In this document: positions 18,017 to 27,612 of the stretch, piece after piece
How the letters are laid out: each line of letters begins with the position of its first letter
Numbering within the stretch: position 1 is the first letter of the stretch
Assembly: GCA_025062195.1 (NCBI GenBank)
Contig: JANXAS010000002.1
Coordinates: 1 to 64,000 of the forward strand
Length of the DNA stretch: 64,000 nucleotides
Direction: 5' to 3'
Origin: Armatimonadota bacterium
Lineage (GTDB): Bacteria > Armatimonadota > Fervidibacteria > Fervidibacterales > Thermosaccharophagaceae
Translations under genes and position numbers: made by a program
Notes under the pieces: generated by a model
The model's database searches: none
The model's input: only the letters and a program-made list of their open reading frames with translations
What the model was told of the DNA's origin: nothing

Positions 18017-19690
18017 ATGCGTCATATGGTTTTGATTAATGTGCTACTTCTCATCGGCGTGTTAACTGGTTTGAGTATCCCTGCCGGTTTTCAGGATAGG
18101 TTTGTTTGGGTCTTCGGGTGGGGACTTGGAAAAGACGAAGAGGTAGCTCAAATTAGGGAAATCCTTGAGGCTGCATCAAAGTATGGCTATAATGGTGCTG
18201 TGTTGTCTGCAAGGCTTGACTCACTTTGCAAGCGTGATGATGGCTATTTCCGAAGGCTTCGCGAAGTGCAGGAAATTTGCAATAAGCTAAATTTAGAGCT
18301 AATTCCGTCCGTTTTTTCCGTTGGTTACGGTGGAGGGGTGCTGGCTCATGATAGGAACCTTGCTGAGGGATTGCCAGTTAAAGATTCATTGTTTATTGTC
18401 AAGGGGAATAAGGCATTTCATGTTCCAGATCACCAAGTTCAGATAGTAAACGGTGGATTTGAGGAATTTGAAGGGAATAGGGCGAAAGGATACGCATTTC
18501 ACGATGAACCCGGCAAGGTCAGCTTCATTGATACACATATTAAGCATAGTGGCAACTCATCTTTAAGATTCGAGAATTTCCAAGCACATCCATATAGGAA
18601 TGCAAGAGTGATGCAAGAAATAAAAGTCAATCCGCATAGATGCTATCGTGTTAGTCTTTGGGTGAAGACAGAAGGGTTGCAACCATCAAGAAACTTTCGC
18701 ATACTTGTTTTAGCAGGCAACCGTGATATTGCCCCACGCTCCTTTAACCTGCCGCCAACGACGGATTGGAGAAAAGTCACGATGATTTTCAATAGTATGG
18801 AGTTTAATTCCGTGAGACTTTATGCCGGAGTTTGGAGTGGAAGAGAGGGTAAATTCTGGCTTGATGACTGGACGATTGAAGAGATCGGACCCTATAATGT
18901 GCTTCGTCGTCCCGGAACACCCGTAACGGTAAAGAATGAGGATGGAAGTGTCACATATGAAGAAGGCAAAGACTATGCACCTTTAGTTGATGCAAATTTG
19001 CAGCCATATAGGTATGAGTTTGACTATCCAGAACCAGTCCTAACAATCCTGCCTGGAAGCCGAATAAAAGATGGACAAAAACTGAGAGTTAGTTGGTATC
19101 ATCCGATGGTAATTTACGAGAGTCAAGTAACAGTCTGTATGGGTGAACCCGCCCTGTATGAGATTTTTGAGCACGAGGCTAAGATGCTTTGGGAAAGGGT
19201 TCGTTATCGCAAGGTTTTGCTAAATATGGATGAGGTGCGCATGGGCGGAACTTGCAAAGCGTGTGAGGGGAGAAATATGGCACAACTTCTTGGAGAATGT
19301 GTGACAAAACAGGTGAAGGCTTTGCGGCGTTATAACCCTGAGGCTGAGATTTACATTTGGTCGGACATGTTTGACCCAAATCACAACGCTCGCCCGAATT
19401 ATTACCTTGTAAATGGCGATTTTACCGGCTCTTGGAATTATATCCCGAAAGACATAATTATTGCCGTCTGGGGAGGCACTCCGAGGGAGAAAAGCCTTAA
19501 ATTCTTTGAAGAACAGGGCTTCAAGATGCTAATTGCTTGCTACTACGATGCTGATACTCTGAGGGATGTTGAGGGTTGGCTGAATCTCGCAAAAAATGCA
19601 AAAAATGTGCGCGGATTTATGTATACGACATGGGAAAGGAAATATAAGCTTTTGGAGGGATTTGGTAGATTAGTCTTCGTGGATAAGTGA
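18017..19690 (+). CDS. Exported TIM-barrel-like protein with inserted carbohydrate-binding domain
   Basis: A 557-residue secreted protein with a signal peptide at about 1-22. Residues 25-115 and 310-557 have the alternating pattern of a glycoside-hydrolase TIM barrel; MDEVRMGG carries an Asp-Glu pair that recalls the catalytic D-E of GH20-type enzymes, and a later WSDMFDPNHN could be substrate-facing. Between them (about 135-300) sits a jelly-roll with VNGGFEEF, SGNSSLRFEN and a final FWLDDWTIE, the typical pattern of a CBM4/9-like module. The family is not certain and a hydrolytic role is inference. AGGAGGTGG precedes the ATG at 18017, so the earlier in-frame start at 17972 is not used. Confidence 0.6.
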   Translation: MRHMVLINVLLLIGVLTGLSIPAGFQDRFVWVFGWGLGKDEEVAQIREILEAASKYGYNGAVLSARLDSLCKRDDGYFRRLREVQEICNKLNLELIPSVFSVGYGGGVLAHDRNLAEGLPVKDSLFIVKGNKAFHVPDHQVQIVNGGFEEFEGNRAKGYAFHDEPGKVSFIDTHIKHSGNSSLRFENFQAHPYRNARVMQEIKVNPHRCYRVSLWVKTEGLQPSRNFRILVLAGNRDIAPRSFNLPPTTDWRKVTMIFNSMEFNSVRLYAGVWSGREGKFWLDDWTIEEIGPYNVLRRPGTPVTVKNEDGSVTYEEGKDYAPLVDANLQPYRYEFDYPEPVLTILPGSRIKDGQKLRVSWYHPMVIYESQVTVCMGEPALYEIFEHEAKMLWERVRYRKVLLNMDEVRMGGTCKACEGRNMAQLLGECVTKQVKALRRYNPEAEIYIWSDMFDPNHNARPNYYLVNGDFTGSWNYIPKDIIIAVWGGTPREKSLKFFEEQGFKMLIACYYDADTLRDVEGWLNLAKNAKNVRGFMYTTWERKYKLLEGFGRLVFVDK

Positions 19691-20026
19691 TGAGCCAAAA
19701 GCAACAATTAAGCGGCGTTTCTGTGGCGCAAATTTGCAGGTTATGTTAAAATGTCACTTAGCTTCTTGCTTTATAGAATTTCAAGTGTTGTCTATGTCTA
19801 TTGCAGGTGATAGTCATTGGAACTATCAAAAAGTATAGAGTTGTATTTTAGGCAACGAAGTTTAAAAACCGTCGGGGATAAACCCCAATGTTACATCAGT
19901 TGGATGCCGTCAATTTTTGTAAGGTTACGCCACTTGAATTAAATGCAGCTGTAAGCAAGTAGCATTTATTTGTTTTTGCCAATATTTATTGGGAATGGTG
20001 TCATCAGCACTATTAAACAATGAAAA

Positions 20027-20233
20027 CGCTTTTTACTACAAATGTTGTTGGTGACTATTTTCCCAGCCATGCTATGGGCTTTAGCCCATAGTCGTTGACG
20101 AATTTTTGAGCGCCGTCTTCAGACGGTGTAATTTTTTCGCCGAATAAATTCGGCGCTTGTAAATCCATCATCAACCACTGGCAAAAGCCAGTGGCATGGA
20201 GTAAAGCACCAACAAACTTTGAAGTAAGGAGCG
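20027..20233. repeat. Four-hairpin array between the same outer ends
   Basis: Outer ends CGCTTTTTACTACAAATGTTG and AACAAACTTTGAAGTAAGGAG are the same as in copies A-F, but the inside is different. It holds four hairpins in a row: CTATGGGCTTTAGCCCATAG (about 20074), CCGTCTTCAGACGG (about 20113), CGCCGAATAAATTCGGCG (about 20138) and CCACTGGCAAAAGCCAGTGG (about 20175). Related arrays lie at 22390-22530 and 31786-31877. The remainder of 19691-20288 holds no supported gene. Confidence 0.65.
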
Positions 20234-20288
20234 AATGAAAATTATGCAACATTTTTGAAAGAAATCCACAAATATGGGGGTGAAGCAT

Positions 20289-21740
20289 ATGGAATTGAGC
20301 CGGAGAGAATTTTTGAAGCAGCTGAGTGGGACTGTGTTTTTGCCAATAATTCTTCGTTCCGCTGGTCAATCGCAAAATAAGCGTCTAAATATCCTTTTCA
20401 TCGCTGTTGACGACCTAAACAGGCGGCTTGGTTGCTATGGTGATTCAGCCGCAAAGACGCCAAATATTGACAGATTGGCTGAAAATGGTGTTGTTTTTCG
20501 CCGTGCTTATTGTCAGTATCCTCTGTGTAATCCGAGCCGAACTTCGTTCTTAAGCGGTTTGTATCCTACAGAGACCCGAATTATGGACAACAATACACTG
20601 CCACGAACTTACATTGGAGATATTGCGTTTTTGCCGCAGCATTTCCGCAAACATGGCTATTTTACTGCCCGTGTTGGTAAGGTTTATCATGGTGGCATGG
20701 ACGATGCAGCATCTTGGGACATTTCAGAGGATCCAAGGCGAACAATTCGTCAACAACGCAGGCGACAAAGGCAACAAGATGCAAAAGGGCACCAAGCTGA
20801 CACAATTCTCGTCGGTTTGGCGGCGCAACAAAGACAACAAGTCTTGCCATTGATTTGGCACGCCACAGAGGGAGAGGATGTTGATGAGCCTGACGGGTTA
20901 ATTGCACAAAGGGCTGTGCGAATTTTGGAGGAACATCTAAAGACACGCAAAAATCAACCATTCTTCATAGCTGTTGGCTTTCACAAACCACATTTGCCTT
21001 GGGTAGCGCCAAAACGCTATTTTGATATGCATGACCCGGAGAAAATGCCATTGCCAAAAACACCGCCCGATGACCTCGCTGATATTCCAAGAGTTGCTTT
21101 AACGCTTCGTCCGCAAGAGCGAGAAATGGACGACGAGCAGAAGCGGCTTGCTATACGAGCCTACTATGCCTGTGTTTCGTTCATGGATGCACAGGTTGGC
21201 GTGTTGTTGGATGCTCTTGACAGGCATAAGCTTTTAGATGAAACCATTGTTGTGCTTTTAGGTGATCATGGCTTCCATCTTGGCGAACATGGTGGTTTAT
21301 GGCGAAAGATGACACTATTTGATGAATCAGCGGGAGCACCACTTATCATTGCAGCACCAAATACTAAGGGCAAAGGCAAAAGCTGCAACCGGGTCGTTGA
21401 ATTCGTTGACATTTATCCAACACTCTGTGAATTGTGCGGGTTGCCGATGCCCGAGCACAACTTGTCTGGCAGAAGCCTACTGACACTGCTTAATGACACA
21501 GATGCAAAGTGGGAAAAGCCAGCCTTCACTTTCGTTAGGCGGGGTAAGATTCTGGGGATTTCAATTTCCACAGAGCGATGGCGCTACATTGAGTGGGATG
21601 AGGGACGCTTCGGTGCAGAACTTTACGACCATGAAAATGACCCAAAAGAGTGGAAAAATCTCGCCGATGATCAAAAGTATTCCGATGTGATCAAAGAGAT
21701 GAAGGAGCTAATGAGAAAATGGATATTAAAGGCAAAGTAA
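20289..21740 (+). CDS. Iduronate-2-sulfatase-like exported sulfatase
   Basis: A 483-residue sulfatase. The leader ELSRREFLKQLSG is a strong Tat motif. FIAVDDLNRRLGCYGD, YPLCNPSR (formylglycine Cys80), GKVYHGG, a FFIAVGFHKPHLPW block and LGDHGFHLGEHG match the iduronate-2-sulfatase subfamily, which removes 2-O-sulfate from uronic acids. A Gln/Arg-rich stretch (about residues 154-190) looks like a lineage-specific loop. GGGGGTGA just before the ATG at 20289 fixes the start; an in-frame ATG at 20274 overlaps that site. It is apart from the three-sulfatase operon by about 3 kb but may serve the same polysaccharide. Confidence 0.92.
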   Translation: MELSRREFLKQLSGTVFLPIILRSAGQSQNKRLNILFIAVDDLNRRLGCYGDSAAKTPNIDRLAENGVVFRRAYCQYPLCNPSRTSFLSGLYPTETRIMDNNTLPRTYIGDIAFLPQHFRKHGYFTARVGKVYHGGMDDAASWDISEDPRRTIRQQRRRQRQQDAKGHQADTILVGLAAQQRQQVLPLIWHATEGEDVDEPDGLIAQRAVRILEEHLKTRKNQPFFIAVGFHKPHLPWVAPKRYFDMHDPEKMPLPKTPPDDLADIPRVALTLRPQEREMDDEQKRLAIRAYYACVSFMDAQVGVLLDALDRHKLLDETIVVLLGDHGFHLGEHGGLWRKMTLFDESAGAPLIIAAPNTKGKGKSCNRVVEFVDIYPTLCELCGLPMPEHNLSGRSLLTLLNDTDAKWEKPAFTFVRRGKILGISISTERWRYIEWDEGRFGAELYDHENDPKEWKNLADDQKYSDVIKEMKELMRKWILKAK

Positions 21741-21826
21741 TGGGATATTTTTGTTTGGGCTCAGCCCTGCCAAAAATTCGCATTAAATTCGGCAAATTAT
21801 GGGTTAAAGCATCAAATATTTGCTTT

Positions 21827-22145
21827 CGCTCTTTACCCAAAAGTTTGGTGGTTCTTTATTGGTTCGTAGTAAGGCACGAAGCAAAGCGTAGTGCCGTCAA
21901 AAATGGAACATGGGGCATGGGACACGGAACAACGGAGAATGGGCAATTTATGAAGCCACTTCGCTACCGCTTCGTGGCTAACTACAAACCTGTTGTTTGT
22001 TCGTAGTAAGGCACGAAGCAAAGCGTAGTGCCGTCAAATGGAACACGGGACATGGGACAATGGACAATGGGCAAGGGACAATTTATGAAGCCACTTCGCT
22101 ACCGCTTCGTGGCTAACTACGAACTTGACAAACAAAAGCTTTTTG
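21827..22145. repeat. Intergenic inverted-repeat element, double copy (G and H)
   Basis: Two cores in tandem, both in the orientation of copy D. Core G is 21861-21990 and core H 21995-22134; each starts GTTCGTAGTAAGGCACGAAG and ends CTTCGTGGCTAACTAC followed by AAACC or GAAC. The left outer end is CGCTCTTTACCCAAAAGTTTG at 21827. The cores contain runs of short words such as GGGACATGGGACAATGG, the reverse complement of the wording in copies A-C. Confidence 0.75.
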
Positions 22146-22888
22146 GCTCGGCAATAGCCTTGCCCTCCGATTTTTCGTCACGAATTTTTGTCATTTCGTA
22201 GGGCACGCCTACCGGCGTGCCAATCTTTCCGTCACGATTTTTTCAGCCGGGCAGTAGCACGACCCTCCAAATCTGTTCGTCACGATTTTTCGCTATTTCG
22301 TATGGTAAGCCTGCTGGCTTGCCATTTTTTCGTTTTGATTTTTCGGCAAGGCATTAGATTTTTCGCCGAATGAATTTTGCACTCATTAATTCGTCATCAA
22401 CCACTGGCTAAAGCCAGCGTCATGAATGAGCAAGAAAAATTTTGGCTTTTGTTCCAACCATGCTACGGACTTTAGTCCATAGTTGATGGCGAACTTCCCT
22501 TAGCGCCGACTTTAGTTGGCGAAAACTTTCATTTGCAGTGAAGAGCGAAATATTTTGGGGCATTTCTTGGGGAAAGCCTGTTGAGCTTGCCGAGTTAAAG
22601 AGCGTTAGATTTTGGTTTGGCAGGAACCTTGCCCTACCATCCTTCCAAGGTTCCATTCTGCCCAACCTCTGGCTCAATGATAAGTCCAGACGCTAACAAG
22701 ACATTTTAGGTTTTCTGACAGCCCTGCGGGATAGAACAATGCACTGAAAACTCAGGATTTAACCCCATTTCCAAGCATATACAAAGCTATAGAACCCCCA
22801 CTTTATCTTGGCTTTGAAGCCAACATTTGTGAGAGCGATTATCTGGCAGTATCTGGCTTACTTTCCCCACCTTTTGACTGCCATACAA
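22146..22888. repeat. Hairpin-rich intergenic region downstream of rpoC
   Basis: No gene is seen. Several short hairpins occur: GGCAATAGCCTTGCC (22152), GGCACGCCTACCGGCGTGCC (22202), GTAAGCCTGCTGGCTTGCC (about 22305), CCACTGGCTAAAGCCAGCG (about 22402), a CTACGGACTTTAGTCCATAG hairpin (about 22452) and GCCGACTTTAGTTGGC (about 22505), then a solo outer end GCAGTGAAGAGCG near 22545. The phrase TTTCGTCACGATTTTT recurs several times. One or more of these may also serve as terminator for the convergent genes on either side. Confidence 0.5.
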
Positions 22889-25800
22889 CTAACTTTCTGG
22901 CTCACTTGATGGCAGCAATTTTGGTGCTTCTTCTCGCGTGAGCAATTGCGTTCTTGCGCGGGCAAAGAAGCCAGTTCCGGCTGGTATTAGCCTACCGATT
23001 ATTACATTTTCCTTGAGACCGAGTAAGTAGTCAACTCTGCCCTTTATTGCTGCGTCTGTTAAAGCCTGTGTAGTCCTCTGGAAAGAAGCTGCAGACAGCC
23101 AACTTTCGGTTGACTCTGCAGCGCGCATTATGCCCATTAAGACCCAATCCGCTGTTGCTTCTTGCTTTCCTTGCGCTCTTACTCTTGCATTCTCACGCTC
23201 AAATGTAGCCCTATCAACGAGTTGTCCGGGAAGGAATTCTGTATCCCCTGGGTCTTTAATTCGGCGCTTTCTTAGCATTTGTCTGATGATTATCTCAATG
23301 TGTTTGTCATTTATATCAATGCCCTGAGAGCGATATACCGTTTGAATTTCCCTTAACAGGTAATCTTGCACAGCCTTCACTCCGCGAAGCGCAAGCAAAG
23401 CATGCGGATTGATTGTTCCGGCTGTGAGTTGTTGACCGGCTTCAACTTTTTCGCCAACTCTCACCTTGAAATCGGCATGGAATGGAACAACATACGGTCT
23501 TCTCAGCGTTATCTTCTGGACACCAGCTTTGCGCAACTTTTCAATTATCTCCTCGTCTATTTTAGTGCCCTTTTGTGCAACGACATTGCGGGTTTTCGGG
23601 GAAAAAGCGTCCTCAACTATTTCCATTCCAATGTGCCTCTCCAAGTCATCAACTGGGACTTCCACATCAAGCACTATGCGCCATATGCCGCTTCTGATAA
23701 TATTCCTGACGACTCCGTCATATTCAGCCACAATTGATTGACCAAGTGGGCGGCGCGCATCAAACAGTTCCTCAACGCGCAACAATCCCCTTCTCCTCGG
23801 CACATGCAATCTAACCCACCACTTCATTCTCTGCTCCTTTTGCTCCTCTTCATGCAATCCTCTCGGAGTTTTCTTTATTATTTTCAGCATTTCAGAGACT
23901 GTCATTTCCTCCCTCGCACGCTCAGTGATTTCCCTTAAAGCTCTCTCCCTTCTCGTCTTATATTGCCGTATTTCAACTATGCTTGGACCAACAACGGTGT
24001 GGAATGTGCGCATAGTGAACTGAGTTCCCGGCTCGCCTATTGATTGAGCTGCAATTATACCAACTGCCTCTCCGATGTCAACGAGCTTCCTTGTGCTCAA
24101 GTCCATACCGTAACACATCGCACATATCCCGTGTGGCAATGCACAAGTCATTGGTGAGCGGACTTTAACCTTTTTAATGCCGATTTTCTGTATTTCTTGA
24201 GCCTTGTTCATCGTTATCATTTCGTTCCGCTTAACTAATACTTCCTTTGTTCTTGGGTGAACAATATCATCAGCTGCTATTCTGCCCCAAATTCTCTCCC
24301 AAAGTTCCACAACAGTTTGCCCATTTTCGTCAAGTATTTCCGTCATATCAAAGCCATCATCAGTTCCACAATCAAACGCCTTTATGACCACATCTTGAGC
24401 AACATCAACCAAGCGCCTCGTCAAATAGCCAGCATCAGCTGTCCTAAGGGCTGTATCAGCAAGTGAGCGGCGTGAACTGAAAGTCCCAACGAAATACTGA
24501 AGGAGAGGCAAACCTTCACGGAAGTTTGAAGTTACAGGCAAGTCGTGTATTAGAACACCAAGTGCATTTGCCATAAGACCGCGCATGCCACACAGTTGCA
24601 CGATTTGCTCCTTTCTTCCCCTTGCGCCACTGTCTGCCATCATATAAAGTGGGTTAAATCTGTCAATGGTATGCATTATTTCGTCGGATACTTTTCTTGT
24701 AGCTGCCAACCATTCCTGAGTCACCTTGTCATCGCATTCAAATTGTCTCATTTCGCCCCTGCGGACAGCCTCTCTCCATTCTTCCGATTGCTTTCTTGCC
24801 CTCTCCACAATTTCGTCCCTGCTTGTCTTCACATCCAAGTCTTTTATGGAAAGCGACAAACCGCTAACAGTAGCTATGTGGAAGCCGAGTTCTTTGACAT
24901 CGTCAAGGAACTTCACCAATGGTTCGTTAGTTTGACCATAATGTTCAATCCATCCAGCCTCAATTGCCTCATCCAAAGTGAGCGATTCTTTCCCCCTTTT
25001 AACCCTAATTTCTCCCTTATTTTTGACTCTCTCAAAGACATCGCCCATCACGCAATTCCAACCCTGCCTTAGCTTTAAATCGCCAACGCCGGGTAGAGAT
25101 AGCACAAGTTTGCCATCTTCAACCAAGCTTTTGACCCAAAATGCCTCAAACATTTGAGTAACTATTACGCGCAATTTGCCCTTTGAGACAACCTCATTAA
25201 CAAATGGGAAGCCAGCCGGCAATAGCATGTTGAAGACAACTCTTCCCGGAGTGGTCAATATCCATTTACCTTGCCAATTCACCATAATGTCCTCATGTGT
25301 GTCAATCTTGCCAAGTTCCCACAATTGTGCTGCTTTTTCTGGGTTGCTGAATGCCTTCCCTTTGCCACCCAGGTAACGCAAAAGTGCCCTATATGCCTTC
25401 ATTCTCTCGTATTTATCGTTAAACTTTATCAAAATTTCCTCATCCGGCTGTATCCAACCCTGCCTTGCAAAGAGCAGAAGCAGTTCTGGGTCATCGTATC
25501 TCTCAATCGGCTTCCTTGGGGGTTCCTTCAGAAAATCTTTGTATTTTTCCTCACTATGCCTTCTTGTAACCTGAGTCAAGTAATAGCATCCCATAGCAAT
25601 GTCGTAAGCTGGACTCATCAACGGTGAGCCGTTTGCCGGGGAAAATATGTTATTTGTTGCCATCATCAAAAGCCTCGCCTCAGCTTGCGCTGTAGCTGAA
25701 AGAGGAACATGAACAGCCATTTGGTCACCATCAAAGTCGGCGTTGAATGGCGGGCAGACAAGTGGATGGATATGTATTGACCTATCATCCACAAGGATTG

Positions 25801-27397
25801 GCTCAAATGCCTCAATGCTCAATCTGTGCAAAGTTGGGGCACGGTTTAGCAAAACTGGGTGATTCCTTGTAACTTCCTCAACTGCTCTCCAAACCAGCTC
25901 GTTTTCTTCCTGCTCAAGCATTCGCTTTATTGCCTTCAAGGTCAAGGCGCTTTCGTTATGTAGCTCAATCCAACGCATTATGAACGGTTTGAACAACTCC
26001 TTAGCCATAACTCTCGGCAATCCGCATTGATTCAGCTTCAACTTTGGGTCAATAACTATAACTGAGCGCCCACTGTAATCAACCCTTTTTCCGAGCAAGT
26101 TCCTCCTAAATCTTCCCTCTTTACCCTTTAGCAAATCTGAGAGCGACTTTAACGGTCTACCGCTTGGTCCAAGAACTGGGCGAGGCTTCCTGCTGTTGTC
26201 AATTAGGGCGTCAACTGCCTCTTGCAAAAGCCTTTTCTCGTGATTTATGATTGACTCTGGCGCTCTAATTTCAATCAGTTTTTTAAGGCGATTATTTCGG
26301 TTAATTATGCGCCTATAAAGGTCGTTCACATCGGAAGTTGCAAACCTACCACCTTCAAGTTGAACCATTGGGCGAAGGTCGGGCGGAAGAACAGGCAAAA
26401 CCTCAAGTATCATCCACTCCGGATTATTGCGTGATTTCTTGAAAGCCTCAACAATCTCAAGCCTTTTTATCGCTCTTGTTCTCTTTGCACCTTTGCTTTG
26501 AGCTATAACCTTTCTCAATTCTCTTGCTTCCTTTTCAAGGTCTATCTCTCCGAGCAATTTCTTTATCGCTTCCGCACCAATGCCAACCTCAAACCATTTT
26601 CCGAGGTTTATGCCAGTCCTTCGGTGAACTATTGAAACAAGCCCTTGAAGTTGTCTATATTCTGCGTCTTCAAGCGTCTGTTTTGCCCTCAAATTCTTCA
26701 GCAATTCAACTGCATTTTGAATATCCTCAATTTGTGCCTGACCTTCCTGTTCTTCGCGCCTTATTTCCCGCTCAAGCTCCTTGGAGCGAGCTTCATACTC
26801 ATCAGCGCTAATTTCTCCCTTGCCAAATTTCTGCTCTAAACTAATGATTTCTTTCCTCAACCTTGCAACATTTCTCTTAACTGCTTCCTCAATTTCGGCA
26901 ATTTCTTCCTCAGCTGCGCGCTCAACTGTAAGTTCTATCCTTTTTTGCTCATCTTTGCTCGCCGGTTTTGTAACACGAGTGACAATGTATGCACTGAAGT
27001 ATATGACTCTCTCAACAACTTTTGGTGAGAGGTCAAGCAACAAAGCTATTGGTGATGGTGTATTCTTGACATACCAGATATGAGCAACTGGAACTGCAAG
27101 TTCTATATGACCCATTCGTTGCCTTCTTACCCTTGATGTTGTAATCTCAACTCCGCATCTTTCGCACTTCACGCCCTCATATTTCATCTTTTTGTATTTG
27201 CCACATGAGCACTCAAAATCTTTTGTAGGTCCAAAAATCCTCTCACAAAATAGCCCGTCTTTCTCTGGGCGATATGTGCGATAATTTATTGTTTCCGGCT
27301 TTCTCACCTCCCCATATGACCATGAGCGTATATCCTGAGGCGATGCGAGTGAAAGCCTAACTGCATCAATCTGAGGGACTCGCTTTGTTGTATCCAT
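22889..27397 (-). CDS. rpoC: DNA-directed RNA polymerase subunit beta-prime
   Basis: A 1502-residue beta-prime subunit, the catalytic half of RNA polymerase. The N-terminal zinc finger (CSCGKYKK...CERCG) is at about 63-82. A charged, helical stretch at about 145-215 enlarges the region after the zinc finger. The Mg-binding loop is NADFDGDQM with Asp554, Asp556 and Asp558. The second zinc site (CALPHGICAMC) and the trigger-loop region (GEPGTQFTMRTFH) are intact. The ATG at 27397 follows GAGGTGAGC; a TTG lies one codon earlier. It is downstream of rpoB with a 215-base spacer that contains repeat fragments. Confidence 0.98.
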   Translation of the reverse strand: MDTTKRVPQIDAVRLSLASPQDIRSWSYGEVRKPETINYRTYRPEKDGLFCERIFGPTKDFECSCGKYKKMKYEGVKCERCGVEITTSRVRRQRMGHIELAVPVAHIWYVKNTPSPIALLLDLSPKVVERVIYFSAYIVTRVTKPASKDEQKRIELTVERAAEEEIAEIEEAVKRNVARLRKEIISLEQKFGKGEISADEYEARSKELEREIRREEQEGQAQIEDIQNAVELLKNLRAKQTLEDAEYRQLQGLVSIVHRRTGINLGKWFEVGIGAEAIKKLLGEIDLEKEARELRKVIAQSKGAKRTRAIKRLEIVEAFKKSRNNPEWMILEVLPVLPPDLRPMVQLEGGRFATSDVNDLYRRIINRNNRLKKLIEIRAPESIINHEKRLLQEAVDALIDNSRKPRPVLGPSGRPLKSLSDLLKGKEGRFRRNLLGKRVDYSGRSVIVIDPKLKLNQCGLPRVMAKELFKPFIMRWIELHNESALTLKAIKRMLEQEENELVWRAVEEVTRNHPVLLNRAPTLHRLSIEAFEPILVDDRSIHIHPLVCPPFNADFDGDQMAVHVPLSATAQAEARLLMMATNNIFSPANGSPLMSPAYDIAMGCYYLTQVTRRHSEEKYKDFLKEPPRKPIERYDDPELLLLFARQGWIQPDEEILIKFNDKYERMKAYRALLRYLGGKGKAFSNPEKAAQLWELGKIDTHEDIMVNWQGKWILTTPGRVVFNMLLPAGFPFVNEVVSKGKLRVIVTQMFEAFWVKSLVEDGKLVLSLPGVGDLKLRQGWNCVMGDVFERVKNKGEIRVKRGKESLTLDEAIEAGWIEHYGQTNEPLVKFLDDVKELGFHIATVSGLSLSIKDLDVKTSRDEIVERARKQSEEWREAVRRGEMRQFECDDKVTQEWLAATRKVSDEIMHTIDRFNPLYMMADSGARGRKEQIVQLCGMRGLMANALGVLIHDLPVTSNFREGLPLLQYFVGTFSSRRSLADTALRTADAGYLTRRLVDVAQDVVIKAFDCGTDDGFDMTEILDENGQTVVELWERIWGRIAADDIVHPRTKEVLVKRNEMITMNKAQEIQKIGIKKVKVRSPMTCALPHGICAMCYGMDLSTRKLVDIGEAVGIIAAQSIGEPGTQFTMRTFHTVVGPSIVEIRQYKTRRERALREITERAREEMTVSEMLKIIKKTPRGLHEEEQKEQRMKWWVRLHVPRRRGLLRVEELFDARRPLGQSIVAEYDGVVRNIIRSGIWRIVLDVEVPVDDLERHIGMEIVEDAFSPKTRNVVAQKGTKIDEEIIEKLRKAGVQKITLRRPYVVPFHADFKVRVGEKVEAGQQLTAGTINPHALLALRGVKAVQDYLLREIQTVYRSQGIDINDKHIEIIIRQMLRKRRIKDPGDTEFLPGQLVDRATFERENARVRAQGKQEATADWVLMGIMRAAESTESWLSAASFQRTTQALTDAAIKGRVDYLLGLKENVIIGRLIPAGTGFFARARTQLLTREEAPKLLPSSEPES

Positions 27398-27612
27398 CAA
27401 AGTTGCTCACCTCTTTGAGCTTAAAATTTTGTGCACACCACAAATGTTACTGCTCTTTACTCAAAAAGTTATTGGTGAAACGCTTTAGGGAAGGCAAACT
27501 CACAACTGAGCTATAATGCTGCTTACCCAATTGCTGTTGTTCTCGCCTGTATAAACAACCCCAACTGCGCAACTTTTGAATTCACGGGCATTAAGCCCAT
27601 GATATACTGCCA
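27398..27612. repeat. rpoB-rpoC spacer with repeat fragments
   Basis: Holds a solo outer end of the dispersed element (GCTCTTTACTCAAAAAGTTATTGG, 27452-27475), a fragment like the right end of the second repeat family (TGTATAAACAACCCCAACTG, about 27548), and a small hairpin GGGCATTAAGCCC at about 27588-27600. rpoB and rpoC are usually separated by a few bases to some tens of bases, so the spacer is enlarged by repeats. Confidence 0.5.

Noticed and set aside
20027-22560. Possible CRISPR array
   Set aside because: Hairpins and repeats are present, but there is no constant repeat separated by unique spacers of equal length, and no cas gene in the window.
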